The position numbers and the translations under genes are program-made. From contig NZ_FOOC01000005.1 in assembly GCF_900113085.1 (NCBI RefSeq), forward strand, positions 108,399 through 172,398: a DNA stretch of 64,000 nt. Direction: 5' to 3'. Source of the stretch: Fontimonas thermophila. Lineage in GTDB: Bacteria > Pseudomonadota > Gammaproteobacteria > Nevskiales > Nevskiaceae. The stretch's first letter is position 1, and each line of letters begins with the position of its first letter. The notes under the pieces were generated by a model. That model ran no database searches. It worked only from the letters and a program-made list of their open reading frames with translations, and had not been told where the DNA came from. Positions 55,810 through 64,000 of the stretch are shown one piece after another.

Positions 55810-56825
55810 CCAGATTGTCGGGGAGCCGCCCCGCTGGCGGCGAGGGTCAATGTTAGCAATTCTTCCCAGGCAGCGGCCTCCTGCCCAGTCTTGACCAGAC
55901 GGTCGATGCGCGATGCGCGGCGTAGCCAGCCGAACGCCTCGCCAGGCCGGACGCGCGCCAACGCGCGCTGATAGCGCGCCTGCTGGAAACGGCGGATACC
56001 GGCGGCCTCACACGCCGCAACCGCGTCGCGTGAGCGCGCATAGATCAGCGCAGCGCGGATCAACTGGCGCAGGCTCCACATCACCGCACCGAGGATCTCC
56101 AGTGGTGCAACGCCCTCTTCGCGCAGCCGCGCCAGACTGCGCACGGCAGCAGCGGCATCGCCGTCGAGAATCCGGTCGTTGAGATCGAACGCCTCGAACC
56201 GGGCACTGTCGGCGACCGCCTGCGCGAGATCGGCAACGCTGACATGGCGGTTGGGAAACAGCAGCGCGAGCTTGGCTATGTCCTGCGCTGCGGCAAGCAG
56301 ATTGCCTTCCGTGCGCTCGGCGAGCACTTTGAGCGCATCGGGGTCGAGCTGCACATTGGCCGCGCGCAAACGCTGCTGCAACCACGGGATCAGTTCCGGT
56401 CCCTTCACCGGCCAAGCATAGACGCTGGCACCGACGCGCTCGATCGCCTTGTACCACGCGGCCTCGCGCGCGCGGCTGTCGAGGGCGCCACAAACGACCA
56501 GCAGGAGCACATCCGGCACTGGTTGCTGGGCCAGACGCAGCAGGACATTGCGCCCCGTTTCATCCGGGCCATTCGGCGCACGCACCTCGACGATCCGCCG
56601 GCTCGAAAACAGCGACAGGCTGGCACAACTGTCGATGAGGCGTTGCCAGTCGAATCCGCGCTCGACATCGAGCACCTCGCGCTCGCCGTACCCTTGCGCA
56701 CGCGCTTTGGCGCGGATCGCATCCAGGGTTTCCTGGATCAGCAATGGTTCCTCGCCGGCGACGACGTAAATCGGCGCGAGCTGCTCGGCCAGATGCGCCT
56801 CGATGTGTTGCGGCTTGAGCTGCAC
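55806..56825 (-). CDS. holA: DNA polymerase III subunit delta
   Basis: Clamp-loader delta subunit. Start chosen at GTG 56825 because the resulting [33 protein letters not shown] lines up with the family N-terminus and gives 339 residues; an upstream GTG at 56873 adds 16 residues. No good ribosome site precedes either. AAA+-like domain followed by the helical collar; [33 protein letters not shown] and [19 protein letters not shown] are typical. The usual upstream lptE is missing. Confidence 0.87.
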   Translation of the reverse strand: MQLKPQHIEAHLAEQLAPIYVVAGEEPLLIQETLDAIRAKARAQGYGEREVLDVERGFDWQRLIDSCASLSLFSSRRIVEVRAPNGPDETGRNVLLRLAQQPVPDVLLLVVCGALDSRAREAAWYKAIERVGASVYAWPVKGPELIPWLQQRLRAANVQLDPDALKVLAERTEGNLLAAAQDIAKLALLFPNRHVSVADLAQAVADSARFEAFDLNDRILDGDAAAAVRSLARLREEGVAPLEILGAVMWSLRQLIRAALIYARSRDAVAACEAAGIRRFQQARYQRALARVRPGEAFGWLRRASRIDRLVKTGQEAAAWEELLTLTLAASGAAPRQSG

Positions 56826-56854
56826 GGCATGCAAACCAGGGGGGACGTCGGCGC

Positions 56855-56860
56855 ATTCTA
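56855..56860 (-). promoter_or_regulatory. Possible -10 box for holA
   Basis: Minus-strand TAGAAT about 30 bases before the chosen holA start; no clear -35. It mirrors a TAGAAT before coq7 on the other strand. Confidence 0.35.
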
Positions 56861-56956
56861 GCGGCGAAACCACTGACCGATTCCAGCGGCGAGGCTGGCG
56901 TCGTTATGCAAAACGAAACGCGGGTATGGGCATGGGCGGACCGGCCGGAGGTCTCC

Positions 56957-56962
56957 TAGAAT
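56957..56962 (+). promoter_or_regulatory. Possible -10 box for coq7
   Basis: TAGAAT ends six bases before the coq7 ATG, so a transcript starting at normal distance would be leaderless or nearly so. No ribosome site is visible in the gap. Alternatively it is chance. Confidence 0.35.
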
Positions 56963-56968
56963 GGCGGC

Positions 56969-57613
56969 ATGGACCGCGTGCTTTCCCACACCGATCGTCT
57001 GCTCGCCGCGCTCGGTCGCAGGCTGGCACGGCTCGCCGAAACCGCCGGATCTTCTGCCGGACGCGAGAACCCGGCCCCGGCCGGCCCCGACGCGCCGCTC
57101 GACGCAGCGACACGCCGGCACATCGCCGGCCTGATGCGCGTCAACCACGCCGGCGAAGTCGCAGCCCAGGCGCTGTATCACGGCCAGGCCTTCGTCGCGC
57201 GCAGCGAACGGACCCGTGCGCATCTGCTCGCCGCCGCGCGTGAGGAACAGGATCATCTGCGCTGGTGCGAGGAACGCCTGCGCGAGCTCGGCGATCGTCC
57301 AAGCCGGCTGCAACCGCTGTGGTATGCCGGCTCGTTCGTGATCGGCGCTGCCGCCGGCCTTGCCGGCGACCACTGGAGCCTGGGCTTCATCGATGAAACC
57401 GAGCGTCAGGTCAGCGAGCACCTGAGCGAACACCTCGCGCAACTGCCACCGCAGGACACCAAAAGCCGGGCGATCCTCGAACGCATGCGCGCCGACGAAG
57501 AACGCCATGGTCGCGACGCACGCGAAGCCGGTGGACGGGCGTTGCCGGTACCCGTGCGTGGGCTGATGCGCCAGATCGCGCGGGTGATGAAATTCGGCGC
57601 CTACCGTCTCTGA
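56969..57613 (+). CDS. coq7: Ubiquinone hydroxylase Coq7
   Basis: Di-iron monooxygenase that hydroxylates demethoxyubiquinone. 214 residues. Iron ligands are within MRVNHAGEVAAQALYHGQ, AAREEQDHLRWCEERL, DETERQVSEHLSEHL and DEERHGRDAREAG. A Pro/Ala/Gly-rich segment (about 28-42) precedes the first helix. In Pseudomonas coq7 also lies near speD and vfr. Convergent with the CDF transporter. Confidence 0.95.
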   Translation: MDRVLSHTDRLLAALGRRLARLAETAGSSAGRENPAPAGPDAPLDAATRRHIAGLMRVNHAGEVAAQALYHGQAFVARSERTRAHLLAAAREEQDHLRWCEERLRELGDRPSRLQPLWYAGSFVIGAAAGLAGDHWSLGFIDETERQVSEHLSEHLAQLPPQDTKSRAILERMRADEERHGRDAREAGGRALPVPVRGLMRQIARVMKFGAYRL

Positions 57614-57637
57614 GTCCGTCGCGCCCGGCGATGTGGT

Positions 57638-58561
57638 TTACGGATGGCCGTGATGATCGTCCGCGCAGACGCCGCGTTCGGTCTGCACGGTGACGTGGGT
57701 GACGCGGTAATGGGTGCGCACCCAGGCCTTGATCTCGCGCACGACGCGATCGTCGTCGGCGTCTTCGCTGAGCACCGCGTGCAGCGTCATCAGCGAGCGC
57801 TCCGGCGTGAGCATCCAGTGATGGACGTGATGGATGCCAACCACGCCGGATACGGCCTGCGGTAGCTGCTGGGCAAACTGCACCGCATCGAATCCCTCCG
57901 GCGTGCCTTCGAGCAGTACATGCGCCGACTCGCGCACCAGGCGCCAGGCGCTGCGCAAGATCAGCAGCGCAACCAGCAGCGACAGCAGCGGATCGATCGG
58001 TGTCCATCCCGTTGCGAGGATCACCAGTGCCGCGATCAGTGCGGCCACCGAGCCCAGCAAATCGCCGGCCACATGCAACAGCGCGCCGCGCAGGTTGAGG
58101 TCGGTGTGCGCGCCGCCGCGCAGGATCAGCAAAACGCCGACGTTGACCGCCAAACCCATCGCCGCCACGGCGAGCATCACCGGCGCCTGGATCGCTGGCG
58201 GCGCAAACAGACGCTGCACCGCCTCGACTGCGATCCAGACGACGACGAGCAGCAGCGCCAGGCCGTTGACGAAAGCCACCAGCACCGGCATCCGGTGGTA
58301 GCCATACGAACGCTGCGCGTCCGCAGGGCGGCGTCCCTGGATCTGCGCCCACAACGCCAGCGCCAGAGCGAGCGCATCGGTCAGCATGTGCCCGGCATCG
58401 GCGATCAGTGCCAACGAACCGGACCACAAGCCGCCGGCGAGCTCGGCCAGCATGAAACCCGCGGTCAGCAGCAGCGCAAGCCGCAGGCGGCGGCTGCCCC
58501 CGTCGTGGGCGTGGCCGTGGGCGGAGTGACCGTGAAAATGGCCGTGGGGATGATCGTGCAC
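57638..58561 (-). CDS. Cation diffusion facilitator (CzcD/ZnT-like) metal exporter
   Basis: 307 residues. A histidine-rich N-terminus (MHDHPHGHFHGHSAHGHAHD) likely binds metal. Six predicted spans; metal-site HxxxD motifs LIADAGHMLTDALALALA and LLHVAGDLLGSVAAL on helices II and V suit zinc/cobalt/cadmium-proton exchange. A cytosolic C-terminal domain ends in ...RGVCADDHHGHP, again histidine-rich. Inserted between coq7 and speD, unlike the Pseudomonas order. Confidence 0.93.
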   Translation of the reverse strand: MHDHPHGHFHGHSAHGHAHDGGSRRLRLALLLTAGFMLAELAGGLWSGSLALIADAGHMLTDALALALALWAQIQGRRPADAQRSYGYHRMPVLVAFVNGLALLLVVVWIAVEAVQRLFAPPAIQAPVMLAVAAMGLAVNVGVLLILRGGAHTDLNLRGALLHVAGDLLGSVAALIAALVILATGWTPIDPLLSLLVALLILRSAWRLVRESAHVLLEGTPEGFDAVQFAQQLPQAVSGVVGIHHVHHWMLTPERSLMTLHAVLSEDADDDRVVREIKAWVRTHYRVTHVTVQTERGVCADDHHGHP

Positions 58562-58662
58562 GGTGAAACCGGGTGTCGGTCCGGATCCCAGCTTAGCGCG
58601 CCCTCATTCCGGCGAGAAAACGGGCAGTCCCGGCCGCCCGTCCCTGCCACTCGCGCACCGCA

Positions 58663-59481
58663 TCAGCGCTGGATGTTCTTGCCGTAGAAGATTTCCATGA
58701 TCTCGCGGTTGACGCGCTCGCGGATCTTTTTGGCCTCGCGTGGCGGCAGTTCGGAGGCGCCTTCGCCGAACAGGTAGGTATCCAGATCCATCTCCTTGAG
58801 CCGCATCTTCGTGTGGAAGATGAACTCTTGGTAGACGTTGACATCGATCATCTGGTACTTGTCCTTGATCTCGGCGGACAGAAAATCCTGGATCGACTCG
58901 ATCGAATGATCGATGAAGTGCTTCATGCCGCGCACGTTGCGGGTGAAGCCGCGCACACGGTAGTCCATGACCACGATGTCCGACTCAAAAGACTTGATCA
59001 GATAGTTCAGCGCCCGCAGCGGCGAGATCTTGCCGCAGGTCGAGACATCGATGTCCGCGCGGAACGTGGAAATGCCGGCATCCGGGTGCGTCTCCGGATA
59101 GGTGTGCACCGTGATATGCGACTTGTCCAGATGCGCAACCACCGATTCTTTTTTCTTGACGACGGGCTTGCTCGGAGTCGATAGCCCGTCGTGGTGGCCT
59201 TCGGAAATCAGCATCGTCACCGAGGCGCCCTGCGGATCGTAGTCCTGGCGGGCGACGTTGAGGATGTTGGCGCCGATGATGCGCGCGACCTCGGTGAGGA
59301 TCGCGGTCAGGCGTTCGGCGTTGTAGGCCTCGTCGATGTACTCGATGTATTCCTGCTGATGCTGCTTGGTGCGCGCGTAGCAGATGTCGTAAATGTTGAA
59401 CGACAGCGACTTCGTCAGATTGTTGAAACCGAGCAGTTTCAGCTTGGGATTGTCGGTGCGTTTCGGCTTGGCCTTGGCCAA
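58663..59481 (-). CDS. speD: S-adenosylmethionine decarboxylase proenzyme, class 1A
   Basis: Makes the aminopropyl donor for spermidine. Start at TTG 59481 with GGAG seven bases upstream (272 residues); a TTG at 59508 is the alternative. Self-cleavage is expected between Lys and Ser in [21 protein letters not shown], creating the pyruvoyl group; [16 protein letters not shown] holds the catalytic cysteine. Long Gram-negative form, same as Escherichia coli. No speE adjacent. Confidence 0.94.
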   Translation of the reverse strand: MAKAKPKRTDNPKLKLLGFNNLTKSLSFNIYDICYARTKQHQQEYIEYIDEAYNAERLTAILTEVARIIGANILNVARQDYDPQGASVTMLISEGHHDGLSTPSKPVVKKKESVVAHLDKSHITVHTYPETHPDAGISTFRADIDVSTCGKISPLRALNYLIKSFESDIVVMDYRVRGFTRNVRGMKHFIDHSIESIQDFLSAEIKDKYQMIDVNVYQEFIFHTKMRLKEMDLDTYLFGEGASELPPREAKKIRERVNREIMEIFYGKNIQR

Positions 59482-59508
59482 TTCAGTGCTCCGGGAGGAA
59501 GGGATCAA

Positions 59509-59527
59509 ACCCGCCGCACGGGCGGGT
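59509..59527 (-). other. Hairpin in the speD leader
   Basis: Seven-pair stem (ACCCGCC with GGCGGGT) and five-base loop, followed on the minus strand by TTTGAT, about 28 bases before the speD start. Upstream at 59556-59561 a minus-strand CATAAT could be the -10. Possible attenuator; weak evidence. Confidence 0.35.
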
Positions 59528-59601
59528 CCAGCCAGGGGTACGAATTTGGGGGCGAATTATGGGCCAAATCCGCGGCGTTTGCGCCCCGGGCAGACGACCG
59601 G

Positions 59602-60021
59602 TCAGGCAGCGCGGATTTCATAGTCATGGGTGATGGTCACCCCCGCGCGCCCGAGCATGATCGACGCCGAACAGTATTTCTCGGCCGACAGCTCGACGGC
59701 GCGGCGCACGTGGTGCTCGGCGAGATCGCGGCCAACGACGACGAAATGCAGGTGGATGGCCGTGAACACCTTGGGATCGGTATCGGCGCGCTGAGCCTTG
59801 AGCTCGACCCAGCAATCGCTGACCTGCTGACGGGCCTTGTTGAGGATCAGCGTGACATCCACCGCCGAGCAGGCCCCTACCCCCATCAGCAGCAGTTCCA
59901 TCGGCCGCGGCCCGAGATTACGCCCGCCGATCTCTGGCGGGCCATCGACGACGATGGCATGGCCGCTACCGCTCTCGGCGACGAAACTGGCCTGCCCGAT
60001 CCATTTGACGCGTGCTTCCAA
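59602..60021 (-). CDS. OsmC family protein (YhfA-like)
   Basis: 139 residues. EARVKWIGQASFVAESGSGH, GPRPMELLLMGVGACSAVDVTLIL with the first cysteine, and LSAEKYCSASIML with the second. This is the YhfA/unclassified OsmC branch, regularly found beside crp/vfr in gammaproteobacteria. Peroxidase-type chemistry is possible; a specific role is not known. Divergent from the crp-like gene. Confidence 0.9.
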   Translation of the reverse strand: MEARVKWIGQASFVAESGSGHAIVVDGPPEIGGRNLGPRPMELLLMGVGACSAVDVTLILNKARQQVSDCWVELKAQRADTDPKVFTAIHLHFVVVGRDLAEHHVRRAVELSAEKYCSASIMLGRAGVTITHDYEIRAA

Positions 60022-60106
60022 GACACTCTCCGCAGGGACGTAAAGGGAGGATGTGCTATTTTCGGGGAAATTCGGCGGCTAACCAAACCGACAGGGACGG
60101 ACGCGG

Positions 60107-60724
60107 ATGAAACCGGTCATCGAAGCTTTCTGCGCCATCGCGCACAAACGCAGCTTTGCTCCCCGGCACACGATCATCCACGCCGGCGATCCCCCGCAAT
60201 CGCTCTATCTCATCCTCGAAGGCTCGGTGAGCATCCTGCTCGAGGACGAGGATGGCCGCGAGATCGTGCTCGCCTACCTCGGCGCCGGCGATTTTTTTGG
60301 CGAGGTGTGCCTGTTCCCGGACCAGAACGTGCGTACCGCCATCGTGCGCACGCGCACACCGACGCTGGTCGCGGAAGTGGGTTACCAGATGTTCCGGGAC
60401 TTCGCGGCACAGCATCCACAGATCATGTTCGAGATCGCCGGCCAGCTCGCCGCGCGGCTGCGCGACACGACCCGGCGCCTGGGTGATCTGGCGTTCCTCG
60501 ACGTCGCCGGGCGCATGGCCCATATCCTCCTCGAGCTGGTCAAAAAGCCGGATGCACAGCCCCATCCGCGCGGCACGCTGATCCGCACCTCGCGGCAGGA
60601 GCTGGCGCGCTTGGTCGGCTGCTCGCGCGAAATGGCGGGGCGCGTACTCAAGAAACTCGAGGAGGACGGCATGGTGTCATCGATCGGCCGCAGCATCCTC
60701 GTCTTGGGCATATCCAAGGGCTGA
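60107..60724 (+). CDS. crp: Crp/Vfr/Clp-type cyclic-nucleotide-responsive regulator
   Basis: 205 residues. The cyclic-nucleotide domain has FFGEVCLFPDQ with the ribose-binding Glu, VRTAIVRTR where Arg occupies the phosphate-binding position and Thr replaces Ser83 of Escherichia coli, and DTT at the Thr127/Ser128 position. Helix-turn-helix GCSREMAGRVLKKLEE keeps the Arg, Glu and Arg that read TGTGA half-sites. Whether it uses cAMP (Vfr/Crp) or is blocked by c-di-GMP (Clp) is not certain. Gene neighbours match Pseudomonas vfr. Confidence 0.93.
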   Translation: MKPVIEAFCAIAHKRSFAPRHTIIHAGDPPQSLYLILEGSVSILLEDEDGREIVLAYLGAGDFFGEVCLFPDQNVRTAIVRTRTPTLVAEVGYQMFRDFAAQHPQIMFEIAGQLAARLRDTTRRLGDLAFLDVAGRMAHILLELVKKPDAQPHPRGTLIRTSRQELARLVGCSREMAGRVLKKLEEDGMVSSIGRSILVLGISKG

Positions 60725-60751
60725 ACAAGGGCTGATTGCCGGCTGCGTTGG

Positions 60752-61546
60752 TCACAGCAGGGCGCGCAGCGCCGCCCCCGGCCGGTCTTGGCGCATCAGC
60801 GATTCGCCGATCAAAAAGCGGTGCACGCCGGCCTTACGCATGCGCTCGACATCCGCACGGCTGGCGATCCCGCTTTCGGTCACGACCGCAAGACCGGGCG
60901 GCAGATGCGGCAGCAAATCCAGCGTGGTCTCGAGCCGTGTCTCGAAAGTGCGCAGATTGCGGTTGTTGATGCCCAGCAGCCAGCCGCCGGCAAGATTCGC
61001 ACCGAGCACGGCAGCGAGCTCGTCTGCGTCGTGGATCTCGACCAGCACGTCGAGCGCAAATGCGCGGGCGCAATCGTACAAATCCTTGAGCTGCGCGGCG
61101 GACAGAGCGGCGGCGATCAGCAGCACGCAGTCGGCACCGATCGCGCGCGCCTCGAGAATCTGTAGTTCGTCGATCAAAAAATCCTTGCGGATCACCGGCA
61201 GCCCGCAGGCCGCGCGCGCCTGGACCAAAAAGGCGTTATGCCCCTGGAAAAAAGTCTCGTCGGTGAGAACGGACAGACAGGCCGCACCAGCGCTGGCGTA
61301 TTCGCGCGCCAGAAACAGCGGATCGAAGTCCGCGCGGATCAGCCCCTTGCTCGGGGAGGCCCGCTTGATCTCGGCAATCACACCCGGCGAACCGGCGGCT
61401 ACCTTGGCATCGAGCGCGGCGATGAAACCGCGCGGGGCATCGGCCGCACGCGCAAGATCTTCGAGCGTGGCGCGCGAATAGCGCTGGCCGAGCCGTGCAA
61501 TCTCCTCGCACTTGCGGGCAAGGATCCGATGGAGGATATCGCTCAT
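60752..61546 (-). CDS. trpC: Indole-3-glycerol phosphate synthase
   Basis: 264 residues from ATG 61546 (ATGA overlap with trpD). TIM barrel: [28 protein letters not shown] (catalytic Lys/Glu), [24 protein letters not shown] and [15 protein letters not shown]. Monofunctional, not fused to trpF. Fourth gene of the minus-strand trpEGDC operon, convergent with crp. Confidence 0.96.
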   Translation of the reverse strand: MSDILHRILARKCEEIARLGQRYSRATLEDLARAADAPRGFIAALDAKVAAGSPGVIAEIKRASPSKGLIRADFDPLFLAREYASAGAACLSVLTDETFFQGHNAFLVQARAACGLPVIRKDFLIDELQILEARAIGADCVLLIAAALSAAQLKDLYDCARAFALDVLVEIHDADELAAVLGANLAGGWLLGINNRNLRTFETRLETTLDLLPHLPPGLAVVTESGIASRADVERMRKAGVHRFLIGESLMRQDRPGAALRALL

Positions 61547-62583
61547 CGGGTGCCTGCCTTGAGCCGCTGCGTCGTGGCAATGAAAGTATCGAGTTTGTCC
61601 CGCGCCGCACCGCTGGCAAGCGCCGCACGCGCGCGGGCGACGCCTTCGCCGATGTCGGCGGCGATGCCGCAAACGTAAAGGGCAGCGCCGGCGTTGAGCG
61701 CAACGATGTCACGCGCAATGCCATCGCGGTTGGCGAGCGCCTCCAGCACGCGGGCCTTCGATTCCGCGGCGTCGGCCACGCGCAGATTCTGCGCGCCGGC
61801 CATGCGCAATCCGAAGTCTTCCGGGTGGATGTCGTACTCACGCAGCACGCCATCGCGCAGCTCGCCGACCATCGTCGCCGCGCCGAGGGTGATCTCGTCC
61901 ATGCCGTCGCGACCCCAGACCACCATCGCGTTCTTCACTCCCAGGCGCTCGAGCACCCGGATCTGGATGCCGACCAGGTCCGGATGAAAGACGCCCATGA
62001 GGATGTTCGGCGCACCCGCCGGATTGGTGAGCGGCCCGAGGATGTTGAAGATGGTGCGCACGCCCATCTCGCGGCGCACCGGCGCCACCACCTTCATCGC
62101 CGGATGATGGTTGGGTGCGAACATGAAACCGATGCCGCAGGCCTCGATACAGGCGGCCACCTGCTCTGGAGCAAGATCGATGGCCGCACCGAGTGCCTCG
62201 AGCACATCGGCGCTGCCGGATTTGCTCGACACACCCCGGTTGCCGTGCTTGGCGATGCGCGCACCCGCGGCGGCGGCGACGAACATCGACGCCGTGGAGA
62301 TGTTGAAACTGTGTGCACCATCGCCGCCGGTACCGACGATGTCGATGAAATGCGGATGCGGCGCGACCTCGACACGATGCGCCAGCTCACGCATCACCTG
62401 GGCCGCGGCCGCGATCTCGCCGACCGTCTCCTTCTTCACGCGCAGGCCGGTGAGTATCGCCGCCGTCATCACCGGCGACACCTCGCCGCGCATGATCTGG
62501 CGCATCAGTCCGATCATCTCGTCGTGAAAGATCTCGCGGTGCTCGATCGTGCGCTGCAGGGCCTCTTGCGGAGTGATCGCCAT
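61543..62583 (-). CDS. trpD: Anthranilate phosphoribosyltransferase
   Basis: 346 residues. PRPP site [46 protein letters not shown] and [37 protein letters not shown] are all conserved. Separate from trpG (no fusion). It overlaps trpG by one base and trpC by four, implying coupled translation. Confidence 0.97.
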   Translation of the reverse strand: MAITPQEALQRTIEHREIFHDEMIGLMRQIMRGEVSPVMTAAILTGLRVKKETVGEIAAAAQVMRELAHRVEVAPHPHFIDIVGTGGDGAHSFNISTASMFVAAAAGARIAKHGNRGVSSKSGSADVLEALGAAIDLAPEQVAACIEACGIGFMFAPNHHPAMKVVAPVRREMGVRTIFNILGPLTNPAGAPNILMGVFHPDLVGIQIRVLERLGVKNAMVVWGRDGMDEITLGAATMVGELRDGVLREYDIHPEDFGLRMAGAQNLRVADAAESKARVLEALANRDGIARDIVALNAGAALYVCGIAADIGEGVARARAALASGAARDKLDTFIATTQRLKAGTR

Positions 62584-63164
62584 CAGTAGCTCTCCAGGAA
62601 ATTCTTGAGCAACGCATGACCATGCTCGGTGAGGATCGACTCGGGGTGGAACTGCACGCCCTCGATCGGCAGGCTGCGGTGCCGGATTCCCATGATTTCA
62701 TCCATCGTACCGTCGGCGAGCCGGGTCCATGCCGTCACTTCGAGGCAGTCCGGCAGCGTCTCTTTCTCGACGATCAGCGAGTGGTAACGCGTGGCCGTGT
62801 ACGGCGACGGCAGGCCGCGGAACACACCGCAGCCGTTGTGATGCACGAGGCTGACCTTGCCGTGCATCACTTCGCGCGCACGCTTGACGACACCGCCGAA
62901 GGCCTGCCCGATGGCCTGGTGTCCGAGACAGACCCCCAGGATCGGGAAGCGGCCCTGGAGACGCTCGATCAATTCGAGACAAATCCCCGCCTCGTTGGGC
63001 GTGCACGGCCCCGGCGACAGCACGATGTGCCGCGGCGCAAGGCGCGCCACTTCATCGACGCTGATGCAGTCGTTGCGGAACACACGCACCTCGACCCCCA
63101 GCTCGCCAAAGTACTGCACCAGGTTGTAGGTGAAGCTGTCGTAGTTATCGATCATCAGGAGCAT
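62583..63164 (-). CDS. trpG: Anthranilate synthase glutamine amidotransferase subunit
   Basis: 193 residues from ATG 63164, one base after the trpE stop, with an AAGGGGG ribosome site inside the trpE end. Class I glutaminase: [23 protein letters not shown], the nucleophile Cys in [17 protein letters not shown], and [15 protein letters not shown] with the catalytic His and Glu. It may also serve aminodeoxychorismate synthesis, as PabA/TrpG amphibolic enzymes do. Confidence 0.96.
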   Translation of the reverse strand: MLLMIDNYDSFTYNLVQYFGELGVEVRVFRNDCISVDEVARLAPRHIVLSPGPCTPNEAGICLELIERLQGRFPILGVCLGHQAIGQAFGGVVKRAREVMHGKVSLVHHNGCGVFRGLPSPYTATRYHSLIVEKETLPDCLEVTAWTRLADGTMDEIMGIRHRSLPIEGVQFHPESILTEHGHALLKNFLESY

Positions 63165-63165
63165 C

Positions 63166-64000
63166 TCATGCCCCCTTGTGCATACCGGCATGGGCGCCCC
63201 CCCGATCGATCGGGGATACCGCCTCGGCCTGCGCGGCGGCGCGCAGCATCGCCGCGGCCTTGTTCATCGTCTCTTCCCATTCGAGCTGCGGAACCGAATC
63301 GGCGACCACACCGCAGCCAGCCTGCACATGGACCTGGCCATCCTTGATCACCGCGGTGCGGATGGCGATCGCGGTATCCATCGTGCCGTCCCAGCCAAGA
63401 TATCCGATCGCTCCGCCATAAATGCCGCGCTTGACCGGTTCGAGTTCGTCGATGATCTCCATCGCCCGCACCTTGGGCGCGCCGGAGAGCGTGCCGGCCG
63501 GGAACGTCGCCGCCAGCGCATCGAGGGCATCGAGACCGGGTTTGAGCCGACCGCTGACGTTGGAGACGATGTGCATGACATGACTGTAGCGCTCGATGAC
63601 CATTTTCTCGGTCACGCGCACGCTGCCGATCTCGGCGACGCGGCCGACGTCGTTGCGCCCCAGGTCGATCAGCATCAGATGCTCGGCGATCTCTTTCGGA
63701 TCGGCGAGCAACTCGCGCTCGAGTGCCTGGTCTTCCTCGATCGTCGCGCCGCGCCTGCGCGTGCCGGCGATCGGGCGCACGGTGACCTGGCCATCCTCGA
63801 CACGCACGAGGATCTCCGGGGAGGAGCCGACGACGTGGTGATCGCCGAGATCCATGCAGTACAGATACGGCGAGGGATTGAGCCGGCGGATCGCGCGGTA
63901 CAACTGCACCGGATCGGCGGCAAAGGGCGCGGTGAGCCGTTGCGAGGGCACGACCTGCATGCAGTCGCCGGCGGCGATGTACTGCTGGATCCGCAGCACC
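63166..64000 (-). CDS. trpE: Anthranilate synthase component I, 3' part (gene continues past window)
   Basis: The visible 277 residues are the C-terminal two thirds of the chorismate-binding domain, in frame to the window end; the N-terminus with the tryptophan feedback site lies outside. [38 protein letters not shown]-like [35 protein letters not shown] and [18 protein letters not shown] are the diagnostic blocks. First visible gene of the trpEGDC operon. Confidence 0.95.
   Translation of the reverse strand, partial: VLRIQQYIAAGDCMQVVPSQRLTAPFAADPVQLYRAIRRLNPSPYLYCMDLGDHHVVGSSPEILVRVEDGQVTVRPIAGTRRRGATIEEDQALERELLADPKEIAEHLMLIDLGRNDVGRVAEIGSVRVTEKMVIERYSHVMHIVSNVSGRLKPGLDALDALAATFPAGTLSGAPKVRAMEIIDELEPVKRGIYGGAIGYLGWDGTMDTAIAIRTAVIKDGQVHVQAGCGVVADSVPQLEWEETMNKAAAMLRAAAQAEAVSPIDRGGAHAGMHKGA

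Noticed and set aside
59151-60120. Long plus-strand frame reaching from speD into crp
   Set aside because: Antisense to speD and OsmC; it shows no domain, and the crp start is fixed by its family N-terminus.
60716-60735. Short direct repeat AAGGGCTGA at the crp 3' end
   Set aside because: Two nine-base copies only, probably chance or local slippage; no element around it.
1-64000. CRISPR arrays, insertion sequences, prophage, toxin-antitoxin or defence islands
   Set aside because: No spaced repeats, transposase, integrase or known defence gene was seen; gene order is core-like throughout.

Overview
The window is a gene-dense, high-GC stretch of bacterial core chromosome. Gene content and order point to a gammaproteobacterium, most likely near the Xanthomonadales/Nevskiales. 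The supports are: rpoN-hpf-ptsN-hprK-rapZ-EIIA(Man)-HPr-ptsI-mgtE in one run; trpEGDC next to a Vfr/Crp-type regulator, an OsmC protein, speD and coq7; zapA-6S RNA-ygfA; proC-yggT-metX-metW; aroQ-accB-accC; and pilT-pilU divergent from yggS. The lineage is inferred from synteny alone. I see no insertion sequence, prophage, CRISPR array, rRNA or tRNA, and no gap over 300 bases without a gene.

Layout. Bases 1-7.9 kb, minus strand: a partial CocE-type hydrolase, a MATE exporter, bifunctional PutA and a two-component pair. Bases 8-17.2 kb, plus strand: cutA, a TlpA-like thioredoxin, aroQ, accB-accC, a FadI-type thiolase, two amino-acid transporters and ferrochelatase. Bases 17.3-23.8 kb: an OmpA protein with thrombospondin-3 repeats, sohB, a PEBP-like protein, an HtrA protease, a ZapB-like coiled coil, zapA, 6S RNA, ygfA and an EVE-domain protein. 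Bases 23.8-29.1 kb: ilvA, then proC-yggT-metX-metW-DUF4426. Bases 29.1-36.8 kb: an acyltransferase, two small secreted proteins and a GMC oxidoreductase on the minus strand, then Hsp20, a DnaJ-like chaperone, cytochrome b561, fbp and a YbaN-like protein.

Bases 36.9-40.2 kb hold three tandem PilT/PilU-family ATPases, with pilT itself broken by a one-base frameshift. Bases 40.2-50.1 kb: yggS-rpiA, a DUF4399 protein, rpoN, hpf and a complete nitrogen/regulatory PTS without any sugar permease, ending in mgtE. Bases 50.2-56.8 kb, minus strand: OsmC, a DUF2157/GDYXXLXY membrane pair, rlmH, rsfS, nadD, proA and holA. Bases 57-64 kb: coq7, a CDF metal exporter, speD, OsmC/YhfA, crp-like and trpC-trpD-trpG-trpE (trpE cut by the window edge).

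Much of the content links amino-acid metabolism (proline breakdown and synthesis, isoleucine, methionine, tryptophan, amino-acid uptake) with global regulators (sigma-54, PTS-Ntr, a Crp homologue, 6S RNA). I found no clearly new multi-gene defence or mobile system. The best leads are the pilT frameshift at a short homopolymer and the third PilT-like ATPase, an HPr kinase lacking its N-terminal domain, an RsfS with a histone-like basic tail, a possible heat-shock promoter plus RNA thermometer ahead of hsp20, and a long perfect palindrome ahead of rpoN.
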